A stretch of DNA of 64,000 nucleotides from assembly GCF_048771995.1 (NCBI RefSeq), contig NC_133026.1, forward strand, positions 151,861,001 to 151,925,000, in the 5' to 3' direction. This document shows positions 46,301-53,910 of the stretch, piece after piece. The position numbers were made by a program, and so were the translations under genes. The notes under the pieces were generated by a model. It was not told the origin of the DNA. It saw nothing but the letters and a program-made list of their open reading frames with translations, and searched no databases. Numbering within the stretch: position 1 is the first letter of the stretch; the number at the start of each line of letters is the position of its first letter. Source of the DNA: Taeniopygia guttata. Lineage: Eukaryota > Chordata > Aves > Passeriformes > Estrildidae.

Positions 46301-49300
46301 GTGACCCCTGTGTGACCCCTGTGACCCCGTGTGACCCCAGGCCAACGCGGAGCTGGCAGTGAGGGACACGCTGCGGGCGGTGGCCGCGCGCTGGGGGACG
46401 TCGCTGGCGGCCGAGGACACGATGGACGACGGGACCCCGATCCGGCTGCGCGTGCGGCTGGAGCCCCTCACGGTGGGGAGGGGGACGGGGACATGGGGAC
46501 AGGGAGGGGACAGAGAGGGGACAGGGCAGGGACAGTGAGGGGACAGCAGGGGGACAGAGAGGGGACAGAGAGGGGACAGTGAGGGGACAGTGAGGGGACA
46601 GTGAGGGGACAGTGAGGGGATAGAGAGGGGACAGAGAGGGGATAGAGAGGGGACAGAGGGGGGACAGGGAGGGGACAATGAGGGGACAGAGGGGGGACAG
46701 AGAGGGGACAGAGAGGGGACAGTGAGGGGACAGTGAGGGGATAGAGAGGGGACAGTGAGGGGACAGAGAGGGGACAGAGAGGGGACAGTGAGGGGACAGT
46801 GAGGGGACAGAGAGGGGACAGGGAGGGGACAGGGAGGGGAGAGCGGAGGGACAGTGAGGGGACAGTGAGGGGACAGAGCAAGGACACCCTGGGGACACCA
46901 CGGGGACACAGGGACACCTCTGAGACCCCAGAGAGCTGAGGGGACACGGGGACCTCCCGGGCTTTGTGGGGACACGGGGACGTCCCCAAGGTTTGGGGAC
47001 CTCGATGAGGTCAGGGGGAAATGGGAGAGCCCCGGGTGTGGGGTCAGCCAGGTTTGGGGACACCCGAGTTTGGGGACACCCGGGTTTGGGGACACCCAGG
47101 TTTGGGGTCACCTGGGTTTGGGGTCACCTGGGTTTGGGGTCAGCCCAGGTGTGGGGTTACCCTGGGTTTGGGGTCCCTGTGGGCTCCAGGCAAGTTTTGG
47201 GGTCCCCCCCAGACTCCGGGCGGGTTTTGGGGTCACTCCCTGGTCCCTGGGTGGGTTTTGGGGGTCCCTGTGGGCTCCAGGCAGGTTTTGGGGTCCCTCA
47301 GGCTCCGGGCGGGTTTTGGGGTCCCTCAGGCTCCGGGCGGGTTTTGGGGTCCCTGTGGGCTCCAGGCGGGTTTTGGGGTCCCCCCCAGGCTCCGGGTGGG
47401 TTTTGGGGTCCCTGTGGGCTCTGGGCGGATTTTGGGGTGCAGTGTCCCCCCCCATCCGCCCAGGGCAGCGCCGTGTTCGATTTCGGGGGGACGGGCCCCG
47501 AGGTGCTCGGGAACTGCAACACCCCCCGAGCCATCACCCTGTCGGCACTGATCTACTGCCTGCGCTGCCTGGTGGGGCACGACATCCCCCTCAACCAGGT
47601 GAGACCCTAAATACACCCTAAATACCCTAAATACACCCCAAACACACCAAACAGACCCCAAACGCACCCCAAACCCACCCCGAACCCCGTCAGCGCTGAT
47701 CTACTGCCTGCGCTGCCTGGTGGGGCACGACATCCCTCTGAACCAGGTGAGACCCTAAATAAATCCTAAATACACCCCAAAAACCCCAAACACATCCCAA
47801 ATACGCCCCAAAACCCCCAAACCCACCCCAAACCCACCCCAAGACCCCAGACAGACCCAACCACCCCAAACCAGGTGAGGCCCCAAATCCCTCCAACCTC
47901 CCCACCCTGGGGACCTCAGGCTGGCTCAGGGAGTGCCCAGGTGTGCCCAGGTGTACCCAGGTGTATCCCAGGTGTGCCCAGGTATGTATCAGGTGTATCT
48001 CAGGTGTGCCCAGGTGTGCCCAGGTGTATCCAGGTGTGCCCAGGTGTGCCCAGGTGTACCCAGGTGTACCCAGGTGTATCACAGGTGTACCCAGTTGTAC
48101 CCAGGGGTATCTCAGGTGTGCCCAGGTGTGTGCCCAGGTGTATCTCAGGTGTGTTCCCCCCAGGGCTGCCTGGCCCCCGTCCAGGTGCGGATCCCGGGAT
48201 GTCAGGGCTGTACCCAGGGGTATCTCAGGTGTGCCCAGGTGTGTGCCCAGGTGTGCCCAGGTGTGCCCAGGTGTGTTCCCCCCCAGGGCTGCCTGGCCCC
48301 CGTCCAGGTGCGGATCCCGGGGGGTCAGGGCTGTACCCAGGGGTATCTCAGGTGTGCCCAGGTGTGTGCCCAGGTGTGCCCAGGTGTGTGCCCAGGTGTG
48401 CCCAGGTGTGCCCAGGTGTGCCCAGGTGTACCCAGGTGTATCTCAGGTGTACCCAGGTGTATCTCAGGTGTGCCCAGGTGTGCCCAGGTGTGTGCCCAGG
48501 TGTCTCTCCCCCCAGGGCTGCCTGGCCCCCGTCCAGGTGCGGATCCCCCCCGGCTCCATCCTGGACCCCTCCCCCGAGGCCGCGGTGGTTGGCGGGAACG
48601 TGCTGACGTCACAGCGCGTGGTGGACGTGGTGCTGCGCGCGTTCGGCGCATGCGCGGCCTCCCAGGTGGGGGCGGGGCCGGGGCGGGGGGGCGGGGCCGG
48701 GGCGGGGGGGCGGGGCCGGGGGGGTTTTGGGGTATTTGGGGTATTTGGGGTCGGTTTTAGGGTCAGTTTTGGGGTGACACTTCCCCTGTCCCAGGGCTGC
48801 AAGAACAGCGGGGTTTGGGGTCAGTTTTGGGGTATTTGGGGTGTATTTGGGGTATATTTGGGGCTTATTTGGGGTATATTTGCGGTATATTTAGGTTTTA
48901 TTTGGGGTCAGATTTGGGGTCAGATTTGGGGTCAGTTTTGGGGTATATTTGGGGTATATTTGTGGCGTATTTGGGGTAAATTTGGGGTGTATTTGTGGCG
49001 TATGTGGGGTGTATTTGGGGTCAGTTTTGGGGTATATTTGGAGTGTATTTGGGGTCAGTTTTGGGGTATATTTTGGGTATATTTGGAGTATATTTGGGTC
49101 ATATTTGGGGTGTATTTGGGGTCAGTTTGGGGGTATATTTGGGGCGTATTTTGGGTGTATTTGGGGTATATTTGGGGTATATTTGGGGTGTGTTTGGGGT
49201 ATATTTGGGGTATATTTGGGGCCTATTTGGGGTGCATTTGGGGTCAGTTTTGGGGTGCCACTGCCCATCCGCAGGGCTGCATGAACAGCGGGGTTTGGGG

Positions 49301-49791
49301 TGTATTTGGGGTCAGTTTTGGGGTATATTTCTGGTATATTTGGGATATATTTGGGGTATATTTGGGGTGCCACTGCCCGTCCCCAGGGCTGCATGAACAG
49401 CGGGGTTTGGGGTGTATTTGGGGTCAGTTTTGGGTATATTTGGGGTATATTTGGGGTGTATTTGGGGTATATTTGGGGTATATTTGGGGTCAGATTTGGG
49501 GTGTATTTGGGGTCAGTTTTGGGTATATTTGGGATGTATTTGGGGTACATTTGGGGTGCCACTGCCCATCCCCAGGGCTGCATGAACAGCGGGATTTGGG
49601 GTGTATTTGGGGTACATTTGGGGTCAGTTTTGGGTATATTTGGGATATATTTGGGGTACATTTGGGGTGCCACTGCCCGTCCCCAGGGCTGCATGAACAA
49701 CGTGACGTTCGGCTCGGCCCGGGGCGGGTACTACGAGACGGTGGCGGGGGGCGCGGGGGCCGGGCCGGGCTGGGCCGGGCGCAGCGGGGTC

Positions 49792-49829
<38 letters not shown>

Positions 49830-52717
49830 GATCCTCGAGCTCCGGTGGGTTTTGGGGGGTCCTGGGGTTCCTGGGGGGGTCTGGGGGGTTTGGGGGGGTT
49901 TGGGGGGTCGGGGGTCCCACACGCACATGACCAACACCCACATCACCGACCCCGAGATCCTCGAGCTCCGGTGGGTTTGGGGGTCCGGGGGGGTTTGGGG
50001 GGATTTTGGGGGGTCCTGGGCGGGTCCCGAGTGGCTCCCTGAGGAGGGGTCCCCGGGGGTTTCGGGGCTCTCTTGGTGACTGCTGTGGGATTTTGGGGTG
50101 CCCCTCTTGGCCCTCCATATCTCCCTCCCCCCCAGGTACCCACTGGTTAGACTTGTGGGGGGTTTGGGGTGTCTCGGGTGGGATTTTGGGGGTCCTGACC
50201 CCTCTCCCCCCCCCCAGGTACCCGGTGGTGCTGTGGGGGGTTTGGGGGGTCTCGGGTGGGATTTTGGGGTTCCTGACCCCCGTTTTTTCCCTCCCAGGTA
50301 CCCGGTGGTGCTGGGGGGGGGGGTTGGGGGGTGTCAGGGTGATTTTGGGGGTCCTGACCCCCGTTTTCCCCCTCCCAGGTACCCGGTGGTGCTGGGGGGG
50401 AGGGGGTCAGGGCAGGTTTGGGGTGTCTCGGGTGGGATTTTGGGGTTCCTGACCCCCTTTTCCCCCCTCCCAGGTACCCGGTGGTGCTGCGGCGCTTTGA
50501 GCTGCGGGCGGGCTCGGGGGGCGCGGGGCGGCACCGGGGGGGGGACGGGGTGATCCGGGAGCTGCAGTTCCGTGAGCCCACCCAACTCTCGGTGCTGAGC
50601 GAGCGCCGCGCCACGCGGCCCTACGGCATGGCGGGTGAGACCCCAAAACCCCCCAAATCCCCCCAAAATTCCCCCAAAAATCCCCCCAAAATTCCCCCAA
50701 AAATCCCCCCAAAAATCCCCCCAAATCCCAAAAAAATTCCCCCAAAAATCCCCCCCAAAAATCCCCCCCAAAATCCCCCCCAAAATTCCCCAAAAAATCC
50801 CCTAAAAATCCCCCCAAAATCCCCCCAAAATCCCCCAGCGCCACGTGGCCCTACGGCATGGCGGGTGAGACCCCAAAATCCCCCAAATCCCCCCAAAAAT
50901 CCCCCCAAAATCCCCCAAAAATGCCCCCCAAAATCCCCCCTAAAATCCCCCCAAAAATCCCCCCAAAAATCCCCCCAAAAATCCCCCCAAAAATCCCCCC
51001 AAAATCCCCCAAAATCCCCCCAAAATCCCCCCAAAATCCCCCCAAAATCCCCCCCAAAATTCCCCCAGAAATCCCCCCCAAAATTCCCCCAGAAATCCCC
51101 CCCAAAATTCCCCCAAATCCCCCAAAAATCCCCCCAAAATTCCCCCAAAATCCCCCCAAAAATTGCCCCCAAATCCCCCCACACCACGCGGCCCTACGGC
51201 ATGGCGGGTGAGACCCCAAAATCCCCCAAAGCCCCCAAAAATTCCCCAGAAATCCCTCCAAAAATCCCCCCAAAATCCCCCCAAAAATCCCCCCCAAACT
51301 CCCCCTCAAAATCGCCCCCCAAATCCCCCCCAAATCCCTTGGGACCCCCTCAATTTCTCAGTCCCCCACCCCGAGACCCCCCAGATCCTCCCAAATCCCC
51401 CCAGATCCCCCTTCAGTTCCCCCCTGACTCCCCCCGACCCCCCAAATCCCCCCTGACCCCCCCTGACCCCCCTGACCCCCCTGACCCCCCTGACCCCCCT
51501 GACCCCCAAATCCCCCCTGACCCCCCTCTCGCCCAGGGGGTCTCCCGGGGGCCCCGGGGCTGAACCTGCTGCTGCGGCGGGACGGGCGCCTCATCAACCT
51601 GGGGGGCAAGAGCTCGGTCAGCGTGGAGCCGGGGGTGAGCAAAACCCCAAAAACACCCCAAAAACTGCCCTGAAACCGCCCCAAACCCACCCCAAAAACT
51701 GCCCTAAAAACTGCCCCAAAACTGCCCCAAAATCACCCCAAACCTCATCAACCTGGGGGGCAAGAGCTCGGTCAGTGTGGAGCCGGGGGTGAGCACAACC
51801 CCAAAATCACCCCAAAAACTGCCCTGAAACCGCCCCAAAAACTGCCCCAAAATCACCCCAAAAACTGCCCTGAAACCGCCCCAAACCCACCCCAAAAACT
51901 GCCCCAAAAACTGCCCCAAAACCGCCCCAAAGTCACCCCAAACCCCATCAACCTGGGGGGCAAGAGCTCGGTCAGCGTGGAGCCGGGGGTGAGCAAAAAC
52001 CCCAAAATCACCCCAAAAACCGCCCTGAAACCGCCCCAAAATCACCCCAAAAACCGCCCTGAAACCGCCCCAAAATCACCCCAAAAACTGCCCCGAAACT
52101 GCCCCAAAATCACCCAAAAAACTGCCCCAAAACCGCCCCGAAACCACCCCAAACCCCATCAACCTGGGGGGCAAGAGCTCGGTCAGCGTGGAGCCCGAGG
52201 TGAGCAAAAACCCCAAAAACCGCCCCAAACACACCCCAAAATCATTGCAAAAACCACCACAAAACCACCCCAAAATTCCCCAAATCACCCCAAAATCACC
52301 CCAAACCCTGACCCCAAACCCTGATCCGTATCCTGACCCCAAACCCTGACCCCAAACCCCAAACCCAAACCCCAAACCGGACCCCAAACCCGACCCCAAA
52401 CCCCAAACCCTGACCCCAAACCCAAACCTGACCCCAAACCCTGACCCTAAACCCCAAACCCCAAACCCGACCCCAACCCTCTCTCCCCACAGGACATCTT
52501 CCGCCTGCTGACCCCGGGCGGGGGCGGCTTTGGCCCCCCCGAGGATGGGGGTGACCCCCAGGGCCCCCCGGAGCCCCCGGACCCCCAGGACCTCTGGGCC
52601 CCCCAGAACTCCCCGGGCCCCCAAAACCCCGGCGGCCCCCCGGGCCCCCCGACCCCACAAACCGTCCCGGAGCGCAGCAGCGTCTTCGAGTTCCGCCAGG
52701 CGCAGGAGGCCGTGTGA
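16302..52717 (+). CDS. OPLAH: 5-oxoprolinase (OPLAH), complete, 26 coding exons
   Basis: OPLAH is the cytosolic ATP-dependent enzyme of the gamma-glutamyl cycle that opens 5-oxo-L-proline to L-glutamate. Exons: 16302-16475, 17668-17859, 20949-21063, 21877-22000, 23757-23952, 25114-25279, 26623-26761, 27770-27837, 28435-28805, 29076-29188, 30858-31028, 31851-31988, 37148-37286, 37844-37956, 38735-38886, 39759-39919, 40389-40490, 41686-41860, 43443-43627, 46341-46472, 47464-47598, 48516-48665, 49687-49844, 50474-50634, 51537-51634, 52493-52717. They sum to 4053 bases (1350 residues; mammals 1288) with every phase matching. The hydantoinase A half shows [10 protein letters not shown] (15-24), [11 protein letters not shown] (80-90), GFDMGGTSTD (318-327) and FGGAGGQH (529-536). 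The hydantoinase B half shows [10 protein letters not shown] (828-837), [14 protein letters not shown] (860-873) and SRGHHAD (893-899). The last exon has a longer Pro/Gly-rich tail and ends EFRQAQEAV. Nothing suggests inactivation. Confidence 0.97.
16476..17667 (+). repeat. OPLAH intron 1: GGGACCCCCGGG repeats, then about 15 copies of the exon 2 start
   Basis: From 16490 to 16800 units of cgggacacggcgggaccccc and cgagtgccctgctgggac repeat. From about 16940 to 17660 the unit is CACAG|GAACTGGGGGTGCCGCTGCC, then CCGG|GTGAATTTTGGGGT. Most copies therefore have an acceptor, a 24-base block equal to the exon 2 start (coding ELGVPLPR) and a donor-like GTGAAT. Some carry a 36-base version. Only the last copy, at 17668, runs on into the exon. 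Confidence 0.9.
17860..19540 (+). repeat. OPLAH intron 2, donor side: nine copies of the exon 2 end
   Basis: About 45 coding bases (CTGCTGCACATCGGC... to TTCGACCTG, coding [15 protein letters not shown]) plus GTGAGC recur near 17948, 18114, 18270, 18427, 18592, 18735, 18937, 19080 and 19251. They are separated by (A)CACCTGGGCACA and CCCAAACCCA repeats. Single substitutions separate the copies (CGGCCGCAG, CGCCCGCAG, CGGCCACAC). Confidence 0.92.
19541..20948 (+). repeat. OPLAH intron 2, remainder: TGTCCC array, then its inverse GGGACA array
   Basis: From about 19,720 to 20,410 units of tgtcccctgtccctgtccc and gtgtccccctgtg dominate. After a roughly 70-bp unique spacer (20412-20482) the sequence turns to gggacagggacaggggaca until about 20,800. 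Around 20,222-20,270 and 20,600-20,650 the two halves are near-perfect reverse complements, including gtgtcaggtgtccttggcg and its reverse. This gives an inverted repeat with arms of about 80 bp and a loop of about 260 bp. No gene lies inside. Confidence 0.8.
21064..21876 (+). repeat. OPLAH intron 3: four copies of the exon 3 end and five of the exon 4 start
   Basis: From 21064 to about 21410 copies of the exon 3 end (coding [13 protein letters not shown]) plus the GTGGGA donor alternate with gggtggcactgggacac. From about 21,520 to 21,870 five copies (about 70 bp) carry CCCCCAG|GGGTGGCCGGGGTG, then accctgctggtgcag, and diverge at tttggggg where the exon reads cggccgctg. The intron is copied inward from both ends. 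Confidence 0.92.
22001..22715 (+). repeat. OPLAH intron 4, donor side: two exon 4 end copies flanking a GGTTTGGGGGGTCCTGGGG array
   Basis: Copies of the exon 4 end (GCGGTGCTGCTGCTGCACAG, then CTACGC|GTGAGG) lie at about 22108-22147 and 22677-22717, the second with several substitutions. Between them lies a roughly 20-bp G-rich unit, ggtcctgggggtggtttggg, in about 25 copies. Confidence 0.88.
22716..23756 (+). repeat. OPLAH intron 4, acceptor side: unique TAATT-rich segment, 46-bp repeat and five exon 5 start copies
   Basis: From 22,716 to 22,905 the sequence is mostly unique and less GC-rich, with a cluster of GTTAATT/CTAATT motifs at 22788-22834. From 22,906 to 23,098 a 46-bp unit (gtgcccgaatttgggtctgg plus a gaaaaaagagagaaaa block) repeats four times. 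From 23,100 on, CAGGTGTGACACAGGTGACA repeats carry five copies of CAG|GTGGCCCGGGCACGAG, the exon 5 start with its acceptor. Confidence 0.85.
23953..25113 (+). repeat. OPLAH intron 5: GGGACTGACCCGGGATAGAG repeats and 11 copies of the exon 6 start
   Basis: From 23,960 to 24,340 a 12-25 bp unit of cgggactgacacgggactga type fills the donor side. From 24,385 to 25,113 eleven units of 52-80 bp carry TTTTTAG|GGGGTGCAGGTGCTG, then ttcatgcgctcgg. In the copies the next bases read CTCTGA, an in-frame stop after [12 protein letters not shown], whereas the true exon reads CTCACGCCC. Three copies lack the cgctcggac bases. Confidence 0.92.
25280..26622 (+). repeat. OPLAH intron 6: GGGGTCCCGGGGG array, then GCAGTTTTGGGGTCCC array
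   Basis: From 25,290 to 25,700 a 30-35 bp unit (ggggtcatggggagggggtc, ccgggggtctg) repeats. From about 25,715 to 26,615 a 15-18 bp unit of cccgcagtttcggggt type repeats about 55 times. Each unit contains CCGCAG, the same hexamer as the true acceptor at 26617-26622, but no exon 7 coding bases are copied. Confidence 0.85.
26762..27769 (+). repeat. OPLAH intron 7: three exon 7 end copies and a GGGGAGGGGGTCCAGGGGCTG array
   Basis: Three copies of CTCTTCTTCAG|GTGGG or CTGTTCTTCAG|GTGGG lie within 26,795-26,885 beside the true donor. From 26,930 to 27,570 a 21-bp unit (gaggagggggtccaggggct) repeats about 30 times. From 27,600 to 27,768 tgtccccctgagtgtccccg units form the pyrimidine-rich acceptor side. 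Confidence 0.85.
27838..28434 (+). repeat. OPLAH intron 8: about nine copies of the exon 9 start
   Basis: The unit is 40-90 bp: gtccccag|gcggtccctgac, then ccccgtgtccccgcggt. The decoys lack one C compared with the genuine exon start (GCGGTCCCCTGACTGTCACC), so their reading frame differs from the first codons on. Some copies read ccagccggtccc. Confidence 0.85.
28596..28721 (+). repeat. Coding minisatellite in OPLAH exon 9
   Basis: The 126 bases code residues 446-487, a run built only from Gly, Ser, Asp, Thr and Ala and closing with one Glu (GSGGSGG blocks, then GDTGDTADT blocks). The unit is 9 bp (ggcgacaccggg or ggcggctcc type). Mammalian OPLAH has a shorter, non-repetitive linker at this place. 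The flanks [21 protein letters not shown] and [19 protein letters not shown] align normally, so this is an in-frame expansion of a surface loop. Confidence 0.88.
28806..29075 (+). repeat. OPLAH intron 9: CCCTCCCGCTGGGTGGGTGTCCC repeat
   Basis: Four to five copies of a roughly 55-bp unit (tcccgctgggtgggtgtccc, then tcgggggtcccgggggtc). No exon bases are copied here. Confidence 0.75.
29189..30857 (+). repeat. OPLAH intron 10: CCCCCGGGATGGGGCGGGG array and eight copies of the exon 11 start
   Basis: From 29,195 to 29,640 a 30-bp unit (ggggacccccgggatggggc) repeats. From 29,935 to 30,857 eight units of 95-150 bp carry CCCCCAG|GCACAGCGGGCTGC, then tgtcggcgct. Most add CGGGCT before passing into gtcccggggctgtcccgggg, and the copy at about 30,133 keeps more exon (cggactggcgctg). 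Only the copy at 30,858 continues to [14 protein letters not shown]. Confidence 0.92.
31029..31850 (+). repeat. OPLAH intron 11: GGGACAGGGGACAGCGGGAT array with two exon 11 end copies
   Basis: The exon 11 end plus donor (GGGCACAGGGATTCGCACCG|TGAG type) recurs near 31,083 (with GGCCCGTGAGAG) and 31,361. The filler is a 10-25 bp G-rich unit. From 31,720 to 31,830 gtgacacagtgtgacac units precede the acceptor. Confidence 0.85.
31989..37147 (+). repeat. OPLAH intron 12: 4.3-kb array of an 18-19 bp unit, plus one exon 12 end copy
   Basis: From 31,990 to 32,320 a 19-20 bp unit (gtcaccagtcctgtcccagt) repeats, then one copy of the exon 12 end (about 50 coding bases plus GTCAGTGCCACAG) at 32,329-32,390. 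From about 32,440 to 36,770 the unit CCCCAATCCCATCTGTGCA alternates with CCCCAATCCCATCCCTCA and CCCCAATCCCATCCCCTCA, roughly 230 copies. It has no stop in any plus frame, so all three frames stay open for over 1600 codons. The minus strand GGGATTGGGG can form G-quadruplexes. Confidence 0.93.
37287..37843 (+). repeat. OPLAH intron 13: two exon 13 end copies and one exon 14 start copy
   Basis: GCACCCCCCGCGCCCCGAGACG|GTGAG, or its GCTCCGAGACG variant, recurs at about 37,347-37,378 and 37,428-37,457. From 37,490 to 37,570 ggggcactggg repeats follow. At 37,755-37,800 a copy of the exon 14 start with acceptor (about 44 coding bases, coding [14 protein letters not shown]) stands before the true one at 37,844. 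Confidence 0.88.
37957..38734 (+). repeat. OPLAH intron 14: GGGACAGGGACAGG array, then GGGTTTTGGGGGGTCCC array
   Basis: From 37,960 to 38,350 units of gggacagggacagggga repeat; from 38,395 to 38,715 units of gggggtcccgggggg and tttggggggtcccgg repeat. No exon bases are copied. Both are G-rich on the transcript strand. Confidence 0.8.
38887..39758 (+). repeat. OPLAH intron 15: GTCTCTCGGGGGTCTCTCAGG array with one exon 16 start copy
   Basis: At 39,580-39,640 a copy of the acceptor (CCCTAACCCCGCAG) and about 43 exon 16 bases (coding [12 protein letters not shown]) occurs, then diverges at aacaccaaccgtgctgg. The true exon begins at 39,759. The filler unit is 15-30 bp around ggggtctctcgggggtcccg. 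Confidence 0.88.
39920..40388 (+). repeat. OPLAH intron 16: two 70-base copies of the exon 16 end
   Basis: At 40,019-40,088 and 40,187-40,256 the exon 16 end is copied with about 70 coding bases ([20 protein letters not shown], then QFQ) plus the GTGGG donor. The copies are almost identical to the exon; changes include GCGCCC, CCTGTG and GCTATG in the second. These are the longest exon pieces copied in OPLAH. The filler is ggggggatttggggggtccc. Confidence 0.9.
40491..41685 (+). repeat. OPLAH intron 17: three exon 17 end copies and two exon 18 start copies
   Basis: GGGGGCAGCCACCTGCCCGA, then CCTGACCGTCATCACACC|GTGAG type, recurs at about 40,577, 40,717 and 40,950 inside cacctgggggcacctggggg repeats. 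Copies of the exon 18 start (CAG|GTGTTCTGGCCGGGCCAG, then CCCCGCCC) lie near 41,378 and 41,545 inside cctgtcccagtccctaaccc repeats. Confidence 0.9.
41861..43442 (+). repeat. OPLAH intron 18: seven exon 18 end copies, GGGGACATT array, four exon 19 start copies
   Basis: About 55 coding bases (coding [17 protein letters not shown]) plus GTGGGAC recur near 42,003, 42,171, 42,269, 42,358, 42,450, 42,566 and 42,725. Two copies read GGGCAGTTCC and one TTCCTGTCC. The filler is an eight- to nine-base unit, ggggacatt. Exon 19 start copies with acceptor (CCCCAG|CGGTGACCGAGGCC, then ctgctggcccccggggc) lie near 43,101, 43,185, 43,266 and 43,347. Confidence 0.93.
43628..45850 (+). repeat. OPLAH intron 19, donor side: 21 copies of the exon 19 end
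   Basis: The unit is 93-113 bp: ATGCCCTGTGCCCCGGGCTG, then 33 exon bases (coding [11 protein letters not shown]), donor GTCAGAC, and a variable CCCCAAAAATACCC filler. Two classes differ as GAGGTGGTG (as in the exon) and GAGGCCGTG, intermixed along the array. The copies are far more uniform than the filler, which suggests recent spread or homogenisation. Confidence 0.94.
45851..46340 (+). repeat. OPLAH intron 19, acceptor side: three copies of the exon 20 start
   Basis: CCCCAG|GCCAACGCGGAGCTGG, then the bases coding [11 protein letters not shown], recur at about 45,942 (diverged, gcacacgcgg), 46,062 and 46,210. In the copies the frame ends at GCGCTGTGA or GTGCTGTGA; the genuine exon at 46,341 reads GCGCGCTGGGGG instead. 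The filler is ctgtgtgaccccgtgtgacc. Confidence 0.9.
46473..47463 (+). repeat. OPLAH intron 20: GGGGACAGAGA array, then TTTTGGGGTCCCTGTGGGCTCC array
   Basis: From 46,480 to 46,880 units of ggggacagtgaggggacaga repeat, about 35 copies of an 11-bp core. From 47,040 to 47,440 units of tttggggtcacctgggtt and tttggggtccctgtgggctc repeat. No exon bases are copied. Confidence 0.8.
47599..48515 (+). repeat. OPLAH intron 21: one exon 21 end copy, CCAGGTGTGCC array, two exon 22 start copies
   Basis: A copy of the exon 21 end (about 60 bases coding [18 protein letters not shown] plus GTGAGACC) lies at 47,690-47,755. From 47,940 to 48,510 gtgcccaggtgtacccaggt repeats. Two copies of the exon 22 start with acceptor (CCCCAG|GGCTGCCTGGCCCC, then cgtccaggtgcggatccc) lie near 48,163 and 48,285. 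Confidence 0.9.
48666..49686 (+). repeat. OPLAH intron 22: TATATTTGGGGT array with four exon 23 start copies
   Basis: After a short ggggcggggccgggg run at 48,668-48,720, an 11-18 bp unit (tatatttggggtgtatttgg) fills the intron. It is the most T-rich array in the gene. CAG|GGCTGCATGAACAGCGGG, the exon 23 start with its acceptor, lies near 48,795 (GCAAGAAC), 49,275, 49,387 and 49,577. The genuine exon reads AACAACGTGACG. Confidence 0.9.
49845..50473 (+). repeat. OPLAH intron 23: one exon 23 end copy and four exon 24 start copies
   Basis: At 49,918-49,975 about 57 bases of the exon 23 end (coding [16 protein letters not shown]) plus GTGGGT are copied. CCCAG|GTACCCGGTGGTGCTG recurs near 50,136 (diverged, cccactggtt), 50,217, 50,299 and 50,380, in units of 80-85 bp with ttttggggttcctgaccccc filler. 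Confidence 0.9.
50635..51536 (+). repeat. OPLAH intron 24: CCCCCCAAAAATCCCC array with two exon 24 end copies
   Basis: GCCCTACGGCATGGCGG|GTGAG, the exon 24 end, recurs at about 50,848-50,873 and 51,190-51,214. The rest is a 9-12 bp unit of ccccccaaaaatc type, C-rich on the transcript strand, unlike most OPLAH introns. Confidence 0.9.
51635..52492 (+). repeat. OPLAH intron 25: three exon 25 end copies in a CCCCAAAAACTGCCC array
   Basis: CTCATCAACCTGGGGGGCAA, then GAGCTCGGTCAGYGTGGAGC, plus GTGAGC recur at about 51,743, 51,945 and 52,156 (coding [14 protein letters not shown]). From 52,300 to 52,480 a six-base repeat, ccaaac with ctgacc variants, precedes the last exon. Confidence 0.9.
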
Positions 52718-53910
52718 CCCCAAACCCCAAACCGGACCCCAGACCCCAAATCTGTGGGGCAGCCCCACATCGCTGTGTGACCCCAAACCCGCTGTGTGAC
52801 CCCAAACCACTGTGGGGCAGCCCCAAATCTGCTGTGGGGCAGCCCTAAACCTGCTATGTGACCCCAAACCGCTGTGTGACCCCAAACAGCTGTGGGGCAG
52901 CCCCACACCTCTGTGGGGCAGCCCCAAATCCACTATGTGACCCCAAACCTGCTGTGTGACCCCAAACCACTCTGTGACCCCAAACAGCTGTGGGGCAGCC
53001 CCAAATCTGCTGTGTGACCCCAAACTGCTGTGGGGCAGCCCCACACCTCTGTGGGGCAGCCCTAAACCACTGTGTGACCCCAAACCTGCTGTGTGACCCC
53101 AAACCGCTGTGTGACCCCAAACCTGCTGTGTGACCCCAAACCGCTGTGTGACCCCAAACCGCTGTGGGGCAGCCCCTGACACAGCTATGGGGCAGCCCCC
53201 TAACTTTAGACACGCACAGTCCATAGGGCAGCCCCCTAACTCCGCTATGGGGCAGCCCCCCACCCACTCCAGCTATGCACCCCCTCTATGGGGCAGCCCC
53301 AGACTTCGCTATGGGGCAGCCCCTGATCCCATCTATGCACCTCCTATGGGGCAGCCCTTTAACCCCACTATGGGGCAGCCCCCCTTTAGATACGCACAGT
53401 CCATAGGGCACCCCCCTAACTCTGCTATGGGGCAGCCCCCCACCCACTCCAGCTATGCACCCCCCTGTGGGGCAGCCCCAGACTTCGCTATGGGGCAGCC
53501 CCTGATCCCATCTATGCACCTCCTATGGGGCAGCCCCCTAACTTTAGACACGCACAGTCCATAGGGCAGCCCCCTAACTCCGCTATGGGGCTGTCCCCAA
53601 TCCCATCTATGCACCTGCTATGGGGCAGCCCCTGGCCCAGCTATGGGGCAGCCCCCCCTTTAGACACGCACAGTCCATAGGGCAGCCCCCTAACTCCGCT
53701 ATGGGGCAGCCCCCCACCCACTCCAGCTATGCACCCCTCTGTGGGGCAGCCCCCATCCCCGCTATGGGGCAGCCCCCTAACTTTAGACACGCACAGTCCA
53801 TAGGGCAGCCCCCAGCCCTCCATGGGGCAGCCTCCCCCCCAGCTCAGCCCCTCCATGGGGGACCCAGCTCCCCCCAGTTCCCCCCCCCAATAAACTTCCT
53901 GTGCCCCCCA
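52718..53910 (+). repeat. OPLAH 3' UTR: CTGTGTGACCCCAAACC and CTATGGGGCAGCCCC arrays
   Basis: From 52,725 to 53,170 units of gctgtgtgaccccaaac and tgtggggcagccccaaat alternate. From 53,170 to 53,850 a larger unit (ctatggggcagccccctaac, a tttagacacgcacagtccat block, then actccagctatgcaccc) repeats about five times. The 3' UTR is bounded by the poly(A) signal. Confidence 0.8.
53889..53894 (+). other. OPLAH poly(A) signal AATAAA
   Basis: CCCCAATAAACTTCCTGTG stands at the end of the 3' UTR repeats, followed within 40 bases by the GT-rich TGTCTGGTGTCTTGGGG. This is the expected layout of a cleavage site, predicted near 53,910. Confidence 0.85.
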
